Assembly: GCF_900116175.1 (NCBI RefSeq)
Contig: NZ_FPCH01000002.1
Span: forward strand, 558,001 to 622,000
Length of the DNA stretch: 64,000 nt
Direction of reading: 5' to 3'
From: Hyphomicrobium facile
Lineage (GTDB): Bacteria > Pseudomonadota > Alphaproteobacteria > Rhizobiales > Hyphomicrobiaceae
In this document: positions 27,609 to 37,160 of the stretch, piece after piece
Position numbering within the stretch: position 1 is the first letter of the stretch
How the letters are laid out: each line of letters starts with the position of its first letter
Notes under the pieces: generated by a model
The model's database searches: none
What the model was told of the DNA's origin: nothing
Seen by the model: only the letters and a program-made list of their open reading frames with translations
Program-made: the position numbers and the translations under genes

Positions 27609-29789
27609 TCACTCTACGAAGTACTCCGCAATCCTCCGGCCTTTGTAGGATTCGATCGTACGCAGTGTGGCCGGGTCCGCCTTGTTGAGGATCATGCACG
27701 AAATACGATCGCGAATAACATCCGCTTCGGAGAGAGCTTCTTCGACAAGACTACGCTTCGTTTTTCCCCACTCGATGACGAAGATAAATTTATCGACCAG
27801 ATGCTCAATCATCTTGATGTCGACCACTGACACGATCGGTGCAATCTCGATGATGATGAAATCGTAATTCTCGCGGGCGACAGCTATCAGTTTCTGCATC
27901 TGGGCCGAACCCAGCAACTCGGCCACGTTCGGATTACGTTCGGAAAGCGCGCACGGCAACACGTCCACCCCCGATCGCTCTCGTTTGGAAATATACTTTT
28001 CCAATTGAGAAGGGTCGTCCAAAGCTTCCAATAGGCCTTGGCGTGCGTCCGGCGCCAACTCGGCTGTGAGGTTACGCCGGTGCAGGTCGCAATCGATAAT
28101 CAGCGTTTTGCATTTCGAATACGCACTCAAGAGAGATGCGAAATTATGGGCAACCGTCGTCTTGCCTTCATTCGCGACCGACGAAACGACACCGATTACC
28201 TTGTCGGCATTTGGACTCGGATAGGCTCGCATCGATGCCCGGACTTTGCGAATTGCCTCGGTATATCGCGAGTATGGCGCGTCGAGAACGTAATCGTCGA
28301 GACGCCCGCGTTTACGCATGTCGACTGTCGGAAGGATAACGCAATATGCGCCGGTATCCCGCGTCACCTGCTCGGGGGTGCGATACACACCAGCCGCCCA
28401 TTCGCGCCCTATGACCAATCCGATGCCCGACAAGAACCCGAACACGATACCGCCGCCCAGCACCAGCATTGACTTATTGGAGTCCTTGCGCAAGGGCGGA
28501 GCTCCCTTGGTAATGATATGGGCGTCCTCGGTGTCGGGGCGAGTTTGGTTCAACTCGTCGAACTTGCGCAGATCGGTATGATACAGAACTCGCAACGTGT
28601 GCGCGGTGAAATCGAGATCCCGGTACTTGGCCTGCGCCGCGCTATCCAACTTTTGCAAACGAGCACGAAGCTCTTCGCTGGGCGCAGCCGGTGCAAGGTC
28701 CTCTTCGATGTTATGATATTCGGCTCTTGGGTCGACTATCGACAATTCTTCGGTCCCGCTAACCCGCTCTGTTTCTGCGCGGATCGCTGCATTCAGGGCA
28801 TCCATTTGCTTGCGAAGCTTCGCAACCGCCATATGGTCCGGCCCGACGGCTTCGGCTATGTCGTTTGCCTTTCTCTCCAAGTCCACATACTCGGAACGCA
28901 GGCGTGAGATAAGTGGATTATCGACCGTCGCTACGCCCGTTAAATTGTTAGCTGCTTTGAATTCTTGCAGCGCCCGGTCCGCATTGATGGACTGCTGCTT
29001 CGTTTCCAGCAGCCGGTCCTCAAGAAATTGGTTGACCAGCTTGTTGGACGCAACTTTGCGCTCACCGGACTGCTCAATGTAGGTGGTCGCGATGGCGTTG
29101 GCTATTTTTGCGGCCTTCGTCGGATCTTCCGAACTGAAGCTGATGCTGATTACGTTATTGACGTCTCCCCGTTCGATCCTGAGCCGGCGGAGAAACGTTT
29201 CGGCAGCTGTCCTCTCAAGCAAGGTCTCCGGATCAAGTGGGGAGGCGGTCCTCCAACCGATCAGCCGCTTGAAGAAATTTTTCGCCTCGCCGATGGCGTA
29301 TGAAATGCACGGACCACCGAAACTCGTTGCACACGGATTTTCGTCGGCTTCGCCGGCGGCGGCGCGCAGGGCAGACCGGCCAACAAATTCCGGGTCTCGA
29401 GTCAAATTCAACGAGCGGATGACCGGTATAATAATACTATCTGATGACAGAACGTAGAACTGGCCCGCCATATCAACATCGTCGAGAGTCGGCTGATCCA
29501 GAATTTTGGTGGATTGCAAAAATCGATTCACGCTCCGGTCTACGAGAATACGAGCCGTGCTCGTGTAAAGCTGCGGCATGAACGCCACAAACGTAAGAGC
29601 CAACATCAGCCCGATGAGCGCTCCAGCTATGGGGAACAGCCAACCTCGTCTCAGTATCCAGCGAATATCTGAGAGGCCAAACGGACCGATGCTCGACTTA
29701 TGAGATTCCATCGGGATCGAAAAATTGTCGTCTGTTGCAAGCATGATGTCGGGTCTACCCTGGAAGCCCAGTGAATTGACTCGTGGCAT
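27609..29789 (-). CDS. polysaccharide co-polymerase / BY-kinase, ExoP/Wzc-like
   Basis: A 726-residue inner-membrane protein controlling chain length and export. It has a Wzz domain with a helix near residues 33-55 (FPIAGALIGLMLALTFVAF), a long periplasmic coiled-coil part (about 190-430), a second helix near 455, and a cytoplasmic ATPase-like domain. Walker A reads SSVANEGKTT and A' reads TLIIDCDLHRRN. Where the succinoglycan-type family has the Walker B aspartate (D-x-AP), this protein has IIIEIAPI with glutamate. The C-terminal tail is short with only two tyrosines (SYKGRR, EYFVE), where BY-kinases usually carry a cluster. Regulation by tyrosine phosphorylation may therefore be reduced. 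It sits directly upstream of the Wza-like gene, as in most such loci. Confidence 0.92.
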   Translation of the reverse strand: MPRVNSLGFQGRPDIMLATDDNFSIPMESHKSSIGPFGLSDIRWILRRGWLFPIAGALIGLMLALTFVAFMPQLYTSTARILVDRSVNRFLQSTKILDQPTLDDVDMAGQFYVLSSDSIIIPVIRSLNLTRDPEFVGRSALRAAAGEADENPCATSFGGPCISYAIGEAKNFFKRLIGWRTASPLDPETLLERTAAETFLRRLRIERGDVNNVISISFSSEDPTKAAKIANAIATTYIEQSGERKVASNKLVNQFLEDRLLETKQQSINADRALQEFKAANNLTGVATVDNPLISRLRSEYVDLERKANDIAEAVGPDHMAVAKLRKQMDALNAAIRAETERVSGTEELSIVDPRAEYHNIEEDLAPAAPSEELRARLQKLDSAAQAKYRDLDFTAHTLRVLYHTDLRKFDELNQTRPDTEDAHIITKGAPPLRKDSNKSMLVLGGGIVFGFLSGIGLVIGREWAAGVYRTPEQVTRDTGAYCVILPTVDMRKRGRLDDYVLDAPYSRYTEAIRKVRASMRAYPSPNADKVIGVVSSVANEGKTTVAHNFASLLSAYSKCKTLIIDCDLHRRNLTAELAPDARQGLLEALDDPSQLEKYISKRERSGVDVLPCALSERNPNVAELLGSAQMQKLIAVARENYDFIIIEIAPIVSVVDIKMIEHLVDKFIFVIEWGKTKRSLVEEALSEADVIRDRISCMILNKADPATLRTIESYKGRRIAEYFVE

Positions 29790-30103
29790 TAGCGATTAAA
29801 TCTCTATGTTTCTAGAATAACATGTAACAGTGGTTTACGTATAGAGCGGCAAATGCTCGAGCGGCCGCCCAAATAATTTCCTTCGAGTGTTTCGCCACAA
29901 TCCACGCCGCATCGTCTTCGGACGGCTTCGGAATCAGCAGGACGAAGACGGCAAAGTTTTGGAAGCATATTTTTAATGGTTTTGTGATCGCGGGCCGCCC
30001 AAGTGCGATCATGTGATTTGTGTACCGCGCATCCGCGTAGCGCCCGCTCAGCAACCCCACAATAGGTTGTCACCCTGATCTACGCGGTGCCTCGCCCCTA
30101 TGG
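29790..30103. other. 314-bp intergenic region
   Basis: It lies between the acyltransferase at 30104 and the co-polymerase start at 29789 (both minus strand). It probably contains the co-polymerase promoter in the AT-rich part at 29790-29850. Two overlapping open frames of about 82-89 codons exist on the minus strand, but neither has a recognisable protein or ribosome binding site. Confidence 0.45.
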
Positions 30104-30700
30104 CTAGGCCACTGATTTTATGACGCGTGCGGGCTGTCCGGCAGCAAAAGATCGAGGAGGGATATCGCGGGTGACCACACTTCCTGCGGCGATCACGCTA
30201 TTGGCTCCGATCGTTACGCCGCTGAGCACGATTACACGTGCGCCGAGCCACACGTTCTCCTCCAGCACGATCGGCGCGGAGCTTGGTCGAATCCACCGTT
30301 TGTGAGGGTCTACCTGATGGAAATCGTTGTCCATCATCAGCACCTCCATCCCGACCTTGCAATCGGGGCCGATGCTGACGAGCTTCGTAGCCAAGATTGA
30401 GCACCCATAATTCATGAATGTGCGCGCACCAATTTCGAGCCGGCCATCTGGCTCGGTGGTGAGTTGAATAGGAATGGCTCCGGAGATCAGGCTCACTCGC
30501 TGATCAATTATCAGACTGCCTTCGTTACGAATTACAGGTCGTCCCCACACGCGGACCCGCTCGCCAACCGAAGTGGCGTTACGCAGATGCCATCGGGCCC
30601 GCGCCAGCGAGAGTGCGTCATCCCAGAGTTGCGTGGCCGACTTCTTTTTTCCAATCGCTTTCCTCGCCTCGGGAAGGATGCGCTCCGGGAGAGGGGTCAT
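30104..30700 (-). CDS. hexapeptide-repeat acyltransferase (left-handed beta-helix)
   Basis: 198 residues from ATG 30700, chosen because AAGGAAG lies 7 bp upstream; the frame runs further to 30778 without support. The protein has the repeating hexapeptide pattern of trimeric O-acetyltransferases: NEGSLIIDQRVSLISGA, LEIGARTFMNYGCSI, VSIGPDCKVGMEVLMMDNDFH with the catalytic histidine, then ENVWLGARVIVLSGVTIG and SVVTRDIPPRSFAAGQPARVI. It probably acetylates a sugar of the repeat unit, or a nucleotide or lipid-linked precursor, in the cytoplasm. The substrate is unknown. Confidence 0.88.
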   Translation of the reverse strand: MTPLPERILPEARKAIGKKKSATQLWDDALSLARARWHLRNATSVGERVRVWGRPVIRNEGSLIIDQRVSLISGAIPIQLTTEPDGRLEIGARTFMNYGCSILATKLVSIGPDCKVGMEVLMMDNDFHQVDPHKRWIRPSSAPIVLEENVWLGARVIVLSGVTIGANSVIAAGSVVTRDIPPRSFAAGQPARVIKSVA

Positions 30701-30925
30701 ACATTCTTCCTTAGAGCGGAGGGATTGGCGGACATTTGGGCGGGCACTGCATCCCTCCGGCAAGCAAAGCCTACGCAAGATGTAGACGCCTGCACAATAT
30801 GCAGGAGTGTCTCAGTCAGCTTATTTTCAGCTCATCACAGACGACGTCAATCGGACCCTCACTTATCTCCCCTTCCCCGTTTTGCGTCAGGCAGAACACT
30901 ACAGAAAACGTCGCCGGCCTGCCGA

Positions 30926-32428
30926 TCAGCTTCGAGAACGGCGGAGCTTCAACCGCGCAAAAGTCGTCGTTGCCGTCCCGGCATAATTACGCAACCAGGT
31001 TAGCGCCATCTCTACGTCCTTCGTCGACATTAATCCTGTGACCAGGGCAACCAAGGGGAATGCCACTGCAAAGAGCGGGGCAAGGATCCAAAGCTCGATG
31101 TGCGAGACGGTCGAGAAAAGAATCGCGATTAGAATTGAAGCTCCGCATGAGCGCAAAAGCGTAATTGGTATAGTCCAACCGACCGAACCGCGCGGCAGAA
31201 AGGCGGCAAATGCAATCAACACCCCTATTTCTGCAACGCCTGCAGTAATGACCAGGGCAATCGCTCCGTTGCCATAATGCGCTTGAAAAAACGGGATGCT
31301 GATCCAGTTCAAAATAGCGCCGACTAAGATGGCGGTACCGGTCACATACGCGATTACCATGTTTCTTCCGACGACCGTGAGCGCAGTCCCCATCAAAAAT
31401 CCAAGAAACAGCAAGGGCAAGAAGAGAGCAGAGACTTTCAGAATCACGGCGGTCTGCTGGAAACGGTCGTATCCAAACATGATACCGACAATGTGATCGC
31501 TGAAGACATAGAGCGACGAGGAGGCGAAAGCGGCGGCGAGCAGCAACAGCTTTGCCATCGAACTCATCATCTTTTCGAATTCGGGAAGCGATAGCGACGC
31601 GCGGGACAGTTGAGGCAGCGAGGCTTGCGCCAGTATCAACGCCGGCGAAAGCACGATACCAAATATTGTGCGGGACGCGCCATACCAGCCGACGACCACC
31701 GGCTGGGCCAGAGCCGATAGCACCATCACCTCAACAAATGGCTGGAAATTAATTACTACCGAGAAAAGAAAAATCGGGAGTCCCGCCCTCGTCAGCTCTG
31801 AAACGATGGCTGAATTCGGTGGCCGAATTGTTATTCCGAGGCGCGCGGTGAAAAATATCGCCACCGCCACCATGCCGATGCCGCCGATAGCATTTGCAGC
31901 GATAACCTCCGCCACGCCTCCGCCGAGGAGAAGGGCTGCAAAAATCCCAGCAAGCGTCAACGCCTTTCCGACAACGGTCGCCACGGCGTCGAGATCCATT
32001 CGATCCGTTCCGCGGAAAACAAATCCGAACGCCAAATAAAGAGTGCTTGGCAAGCCGACCAGCATTCCCAAAACAATTAAAAAAACGATTCTGGAGTCAT
32101 ATCCCAATATCACTGCAATAATCGCAGCGATAACTGTGGCGCAAACCAATGCAAATGCACGCATTGATAATGCCGTTCCGAGCAACTCGGGTTGATCGGA
32201 GCGACCGCGAGCGACCTCCCTCACTACATAGTAGGTCTGGCCCCAATCCACCACGGTGCCCATAAATCCGGAAAAGGCGACGACAATATAGAGGACACCG
32301 AAATCCGAGGGCCCCAAGTACCGACTTGTGGCGACCGTACCCAAAATGCCGAGCACAGTAGTGGCAATTTGCGCTGCGCCCAGGTGCATAATATTTCTGA
32401 GCACGACGTTGGAGCTTCCGAGATTCAC
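30926..32428 (-). CDS. Wzx-like polysaccharide flippase
   Basis: A polytopic membrane protein (about 12-14 helices) of the oligosaccharide flippase (MOP/PST) superfamily, expected to move undecaprenyl-linked repeat units to the periplasm. The N-terminal core LGAAQIATTVLGILGTVATSRYLGP-like pattern, cut here to SRYLGPSDFGVLYI, is typical. I start it at GTG 32428 (VNLGSSNVV), preceded by GGAAGAGG, giving 500 residues. The frame stays open to 32692, but those 88 residues look non-coding. With the polymerase at 48835 it completes a Wzx/Wzy pathway. Confidence 0.9.
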   Translation of the reverse strand: MNLGSSNVVLRNIMHLGAAQIATTVLGILGTVATSRYLGPSDFGVLYIVVAFSGFMGTVVDWGQTYYVVREVARGRSDQPELLGTALSMRAFALVCATVIAAIIAVILGYDSRIVFLIVLGMLVGLPSTLYLAFGFVFRGTDRMDLDAVATVVGKALTLAGIFAALLLGGGVAEVIAANAIGGIGMVAVAIFFTARLGITIRPPNSAIVSELTRAGLPIFLFSVVINFQPFVEVMVLSALAQPVVVGWYGASRTIFGIVLSPALILAQASLPQLSRASLSLPEFEKMMSSMAKLLLLAAAFASSSLYVFSDHIVGIMFGYDRFQQTAVILKVSALFLPLLFLGFLMGTALTVVGRNMVIAYVTGTAILVGAILNWISIPFFQAHYGNGAIALVITAGVAEIGVLIAFAAFLPRGSVGWTIPITLLRSCGASILIAILFSTVSHIELWILAPLFAVAFPLVALVTGLMSTKDVEMALTWLRNYAGTATTTFARLKLRRSRS

Positions 32429-32984
32429 ACGCGGCCTCTTCCAATAAGGCAAACAAAATGCGGGCTTCGCGGCGAGTGCGCTACGGGCACCGGCGACCTG
32501 AGCAGTCCGTAATTTGCTGCGTGCGGATGATTTTCCGACGGCCTGCGTTGCCTGTGCATTCGATGGTCTCGATCTAAAGAGGATGCGCGGCAGGGCGGCT
32601 TGAAGCACAGGCGCCCACTGATCGGCTTCGGCTAAAATCCCATTCGCAGCACAGCTTACGAATTCGAGACTGCCCGCGCAATGCCCGCACAAGCGTCATC
32701 GCGCTGCCAAGAAGTCGCTTCCTGCTGCGAAAGCAGTATTCACACATTGCTCCATACAACGCGTATCTTAGCGGGGCTAACCGTGTTAGATGAGTGTTGT
32801 CGCTTATCTGCATTTGCCGTCTATAATAAACAGAGGTGTTGGGCTGAATTTCGATATTGGGCCCCGTTTCCGTCAAAGATACTCCCATGAACTGCCGGAA
32901 GAACTATTAACTCCGTTCACGACGACCATTCAAAATTGTCGCCGCAATGTCGTGCTGACTGCTAACGCAAAGAAGGTTCATTGA
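32429..32984. promoter_or_regulatory. 556-bp divergent intergenic region with candidate promoter
   Basis: It separates the flippase (minus) from the UDP-xylose synthase (plus). A TATAAT at 32823-32828 with TTGTCG at 32798-32803 (19-bp spacer, longer than ideal) could serve the plus-strand gene. The stretch is AT-rich near 32780-32960. No gene is convincing. Confidence 0.35.
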
Positions 32985-33932
32985 ATGTCGAAAAGGATAC
33001 TGGTGACGGGCGGCGCTGGCTTCCTGGGCTCTCATTTGACGGAGCAACTGCTGGAAGCAGGTCATGAAGTGTTGTGTGTAGACAATTTCTTTACGGGAAC
33101 ACGCGGCAACATAAAGCATTTGCTCGGGCACAAAAACTTCGAAGTTCTCCGCCACGACGTAACAATGCCCCTCTACGTAGAAGTCGATGAAATTTACAAT
33201 CTGGCTTGTCCTGCATCCCCCATTCACTATCAGCACGATCCCGTACAAACCACGAAGACCAGCGTTCATGGCGCGATCAACATGCTGGGCCTGGCAAAGC
33301 GGCTCAAGATAAAGATATTTCAGGCGTCGACTTCCGAGGTTTATGGCGATCCTTCCGTCCACCCGCAGCCGGAGGAATATTGGGGGCATGTCAATCCCGT
33401 AGGCGTGCGGTCGTGCTATGACGAAGGCAAGCGCTGCGCTGAAACCTTATTCTTCGATTATCACAGACAGCACGGGCTCAAGATCAAGGTTGCCCGGATC
33501 TTCAACACATACGGTCCGCGCATGCATCCGAACGACGGCCGGGTGGTTTCGAACTTCGTCGTTCAAGCTCTTCAAAATGCGGACATCACAATTTATGGCG
33601 ATGGACTGCAGACAAGGTCATTCTGCTACGTCGACGACCTCATCGACGGCTTCATCAAATTAATGGGCTCGAGTGATAGCGTGACCGGCCCGATAAACCT
33701 CGGCAATCCCGCCGAGTTTACAGTGCTTCAGCTCGCACAGAAGGTCATCGAAATCACGGGGTCGCGCTCCAAGCTTGTCTTCAAGCCAATTCCGCATGAC
33801 GACCCCAGACAGCGTCAGCCTGATATTGCAAAAGCGCGCGCGTTGCTGGGATGGGAGCCTAAAGTGCAGCTGACCGATGGCCTCGAGCGAATGATCAACT
33901 ATTTCGAGCAACACCTTAAACAATACGCATGA
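32985..33932 (+). CDS. uxs: UDP-glucuronate decarboxylase (UDP-xylose synthase)
   Basis: A 315-residue extended SDR enzyme converting UDP-glucuronic acid to UDP-xylose with NAD in the cytoplasm. It has the nucleotide site [10 protein letters not shown] (8-17), the catalytic YDEGK with Tyr145 and Lys149, and family-typical stretches [44 protein letters not shown] and [15 protein letters not shown]. The length fits soluble bacterial UXS. ATG 32985 is clear. It indicates that xylose, or a sugar made from it, is part of the polymer. No UDP-glucose dehydrogenase is in the window, so UDP-glucuronate must come from elsewhere. A glycosyltransferase follows on the same strand. Confidence 0.95.
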   Translation: MSKRILVTGGAGFLGSHLTEQLLEAGHEVLCVDNFFTGTRGNIKHLLGHKNFEVLRHDVTMPLYVEVDEIYNLACPASPIHYQHDPVQTTKTSVHGAINMLGLAKRLKIKIFQASTSEVYGDPSVHPQPEEYWGHVNPVGVRSCYDEGKRCAETLFFDYHRQHGLKIKVARIFNTYGPRMHPNDGRVVSNFVVQALQNADITIYGDGLQTRSFCYVDDLIDGFIKLMGSSDSVTGPINLGNPAEFTVLQLAQKVIEITGSRSKLVFKPIPHDDPRQRQPDIAKARALLGWEPKVQLTDGLERMINYFEQHLKQYA

Positions 33933-34021
33933 CGAATCGCGCTTGAGGCAGACGGAGTTCGCTGCGTGGCCCGCACCAGTTGTTTGACGATCCCTTGGCT
34001 CTTGCATCTGCGGCCGGCGCC

Positions 34022-35074
34022 ATGAACGATCGAACGATCGCATGCGTGATGGAGCAAACGCTCGGCAATATCACGCACTATCTCAATCTGCGACGCCACG
34101 AAGACGCGTTGGCAGGTTTCGCACCACGCTGGCTCCCGGTAGAGTACAGCGCTGGCCCGATTGCGCGGGTCCCATGGACCGTGACAGGTGGCTTGGCGGC
34201 TCGGCGGGCGCTCAAACCCCACCTAAAGGACGTGGACGGCGTTTTCATTCACACGACTACGTTGGCCTTGCTCAACGCCGACAACTTCCGACGCAAACCA
34301 ACGGTATTGTCTACGGACGGTACCCCTATGAACAAGCGCCACATGCGCGGAGACTACGGGCTCAAATCAGAGTCGAGTGCGCAAGAAAAAGGCAAGCGCC
34401 TGCTATATCGTCAACTCTTCGGCCAAGCGAGAGGGTTCGTCGGCTGGTCGAATTGGGCGAAGCAAAGCTTCGTCGAGGACTACGGCTGCCGTGATGAAGA
34501 CGTCGTCGTCATTCCGCCAGGCATAGACCTCGATCAGTTTGTAGTGCCGGAGCGCAAGAACGAGTTGCCGCGCATTCTCTTCGTCGGGGGCGATTTTGAG
34601 CGCAAAGGCGGCGATCTGTTGCTGAACGTGTTCCGCCGGGGGTTGCTTGGCAAGGCTGAACTCGATCTGGTCACTCGCAGCAATATAGCTCCCGAACGGG
34701 GCGTCCGCGTTTACAATGACGTGGCGCCGAATTCTGATGCGCTGCTTAAGCTCTACCGTGACGCAGACATATTCGTTCTGCCGACGCGAGCCGATTGCTT
34801 CTCGCTCGTCTGCATGGAGGCGCTCGCCTCCGGCCTGCCTGTCGTCACCACCAGGGTCGGGGGCATTCCCGACATGCTGGAGGAAGGAAAGACGGGACAC
34901 GTGCTCGATGTTGACGACGCCGATGCTCTGGCCGACGTTCTGACAGAGCTCGCCGAAAATCCGGGTAGGCGCCGCGAGATGGGATTGCTCGGCAGGCAAG
35001 CCGCGGAGACCCGCTTTGATGCTCGACAGAACGCGCGAGCATTGTTCGAGTTTGTCCGGTCGCGCTGCTGCTAG
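34022..35074 (+). CDS. glycosyltransferase, GT4 family
   Basis: A 350-residue GT-B enzyme, 89 bp after the UDP-xylose synthase and probably in its operon, so it may use UDP-xylose. ATG 34022 (MNDRTIACVMEQ) is preferred to upstream start codons. Typical features are RILFVGGDFERKGGDLLL at the start of the donor domain and DIFVLPTRADCFSLVCMEAL with the conserved E-x(7)-E region, followed by GLPVVTTRVGGIPDML. Membrane segments and a signal peptide are absent. Acceptor and linkage are unknown. Confidence 0.9.
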   Translation: MNDRTIACVMEQTLGNITHYLNLRRHEDALAGFAPRWLPVEYSAGPIARVPWTVTGGLAARRALKPHLKDVDGVFIHTTTLALLNADNFRRKPTVLSTDGTPMNKRHMRGDYGLKSESSAQEKGKRLLYRQLFGQARGFVGWSNWAKQSFVEDYGCRDEDVVVIPPGIDLDQFVVPERKNELPRILFVGGDFERKGGDLLLNVFRRGLLGKAELDLVTRSNIAPERGVRVYNDVAPNSDALLKLYRDADIFVLPTRADCFSLVCMEALASGLPVVTTRVGGIPDMLEEGKTGHVLDVDDADALADVLTELAENPGRRREMGLLGRQAAETRFDARQNARALFEFVRSRCC

Positions 35075-35123
35075 AAGCTGTTTCGTGCGGCCGTCGCACC
35101 ATGAAGGTGCCGCTCCTCCTCGT

Positions 35124-37160
35124 TCAGTTGGCGAATGGCGACAGGGCCAGGATGTATGCCGCCTGATAGGCGGTGCTCGGCTCGGTCACAGCCCACGAAT
35201 TTGCGGGCCAAGAATCATTGAACTGGAGGTAGGACTTGCTGGCGGGTTGATCCAAGGGCGGCGAGTACCCGCGACGGCACAGCGAAAAGGCAGCGGACAT
35301 GTAGCATTTGTAGCTCGGCGTTCCGGACGCAGAAAAGCAACACGGGTCGACCGAATAGGAGGGATTTGCCCCCCCGACGAGATAGCCCGGCGCCGGGCCC
35401 GGATTTATTCCGCTGACTCTCGACCAGCGGCGGGAGCTGTTGGAGAACCAGGCGTGGTACATCGTTGCCGCCGAATTCTCGGCACCCGCAGCCTTCATAT
35501 TCGTCAGGTAGACGAGCCCGAGCGGGTTCACGCCGTGGATGTAGTGAAGATATTCAGCCGCGGCGGATTTCGCGAGCGCCGCCACCTTCGGGTCGGGTGT
35601 GAAAGACGCGAGTAGTTCGTACAGTCTCGCCTGCGTTGCCTTGGATTGATTGCTACCCCAGGTAAAATCTTTCATCGGGGACCGGTACGGGTCCTTCTTG
35701 TCGATGACCATCGGCAACTGATCGGCGTTTTGCGTCATTCTGGTGACGAATTGCGAGATGATCGCCGATTTGACCACGTTGCTCGCATTCGGCAGTCGCG
35801 CGTAATGCAGCAAGACTTCCTGGCCGACGGCATCCCACTGCGATGGCCCCCATTGAGGCACGACGGAGGTGAAGTTTGCTTCCGCGAACTTTCCGTATTC
35901 CTCGTCGCCCGTGATTTCGAAGAGATAAACAGCGGCTTCAAACCGCGCGGCCAGACGATGGGCGTCATCCATTTCCTGTTGGCCGGATGCGAGACCCTGC
36001 GAACCGGGCTGCCTCGCGTTGTCGTTGTTGTAGTAGAGAACCTGCGGATTGGCCGTCGCCCAGGCCCATGCCGATTTTGCTCGCTTGGCGAGGTCCGCCG
36101 CATACGCTTGCAGTTCCGGTTCGGGGCGCGCCGAAAGCACTTTGGACGCGTAGGCGAATACGGCGGCTCCCATGAGGGTGGCGCTGGTGGTCGGCGGACC
36201 GTAAAAGCTCGGTCCCGTCGCCGCCGACGGTGGGCTCGCTTCAGACAGCGATTGAACGCAAAGCAAAGAACCATCGGCATTCTGCATGCGTACGAGCCAA
36301 TCCAGGCCCCACTTCGCTTCGTCGAGAATGTCGGGAATGCCGTTGCCCGATTCCGGAATTTTATAGTCGTCGCCGAATGCGCTCGGGTTTCCGTCGTAGG
36401 AGCGCAGCAGGGAGATAATGTTGCGCGCGGTCCAGCTCGTATATTTGTTGTAGTCACCGGCGTCGAACCATCCACCTCTGAGGTCCTTGACCAGAGACGC
36501 GTCATCCTTGGCGAGCCACGAATGGGTATAGGGATCTTGTCCGGGACCGAGATGGCTCGCCCGGTCGGCCCATGATGCGCCGGCCGTCTCCGCCGTCTTT
36601 TCCATGCCGGCGCGCTGGTAGAAGAACATCCGGACGGCATGCTTCATGACACGTTGAAAGACATGATCGTCGATGTCGAACTCGGCGGACCGCAACTGAC
36701 TCTCGACGTCAACGATCGCGTACGTTCCCGGCGTTTCGACGTCCGAAAAGTCGAACCACCAGACTTGATCGCCTGACCCGGCATCCGTCGCGCCGTTGTT
36801 CCACGGCGCCGGACTCCCACTTTTTACGATTTTGCCCGTGCTGCGTTCGACCACTTGGAATTCGCGGCCGGGCTTGAAAGATGCGTCTTTATCGTATCCC
36901 GCCTGGGGGTTTCTGATGACGGCAACCTTAAGGCTTTTCACCTGATAGCCGAACTGGTCAACGACGATTACGGGGATCGCGCCGTTGACGCCGAGCTTCA
37001 GTCCTTGGCTCCAGGACGTGTCGGTACTCGGCTTATCCGCCGATGTGGAGGTTGCAGACTGCGCATCCGTGGCCGAGGCTTCCCGGCTCGCTATGCTCCC
37101 AATCGAGATCCACAGCGCCAAACCGGAAAGCATCAACATTCTGGTCGATCTCGAAGTCAT
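35124..37160 (-). CDS. secreted glycoside hydrolase family 9 (endoglucanase-like)
   Basis: A 678-residue exported beta-glucanase-type enzyme. It has a signal peptide (residues 1-30, LMLSGLALWISIGS), an N-terminal Ig-like CelD-type domain (about 60-165, beginning AIPVIVVDQFGYQ), then the alpha/alpha barrel. GGWFDAGDYNKY gives the catalytic aspartates D233 and D236, and E660 in WAVTEPSTAYQAAY is the likely acid. YIHGVNPLGLVYL and PGYLVGGAN are also typical. GH9 enzymes cut beta-1,4-glucans, so the exported polymer may have a cellulose-like backbone that this enzyme trims or releases. The gene overlaps the preceding glycosyltransferase gene by 4 bp (ATGA), so the two are co-translated. Confidence 0.93.
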   Translation of the reverse strand: MTSRSTRMLMLSGLALWISIGSIASREASATDAQSATSTSADKPSTDTSWSQGLKLGVNGAIPVIVVDQFGYQVKSLKVAVIRNPQAGYDKDASFKPGREFQVVERSTGKIVKSGSPAPWNNGATDAGSGDQVWWFDFSDVETPGTYAIVDVESQLRSAEFDIDDHVFQRVMKHAVRMFFYQRAGMEKTAETAGASWADRASHLGPGQDPYTHSWLAKDDASLVKDLRGGWFDAGDYNKYTSWTARNIISLLRSYDGNPSAFGDDYKIPESGNGIPDILDEAKWGLDWLVRMQNADGSLLCVQSLSEASPPSAATGPSFYGPPTTSATLMGAAVFAYASKVLSARPEPELQAYAADLAKRAKSAWAWATANPQVLYYNNDNARQPGSQGLASGQQEMDDAHRLAARFEAAVYLFEITGDEEYGKFAEANFTSVVPQWGPSQWDAVGQEVLLHYARLPNASNVVKSAIISQFVTRMTQNADQLPMVIDKKDPYRSPMKDFTWGSNQSKATQARLYELLASFTPDPKVAALAKSAAAEYLHYIHGVNPLGLVYLTNMKAAGAENSAATMYHAWFSNSSRRWSRVSGINPGPAPGYLVGGANPSYSVDPCCFSASGTPSYKCYMSAAFSLCRRGYSPPLDQPASKSYLQFNDSWPANSWAVTEPSTAYQAAYILALSPFAN

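Noticed and set aside
32429-32692. N-terminal extension of the flippase
   Set aside because: The 88 extra residues look non-coding and lack hydrophobic helices; GTG 32428 has a ribosome binding site and gives the usual flippase start.
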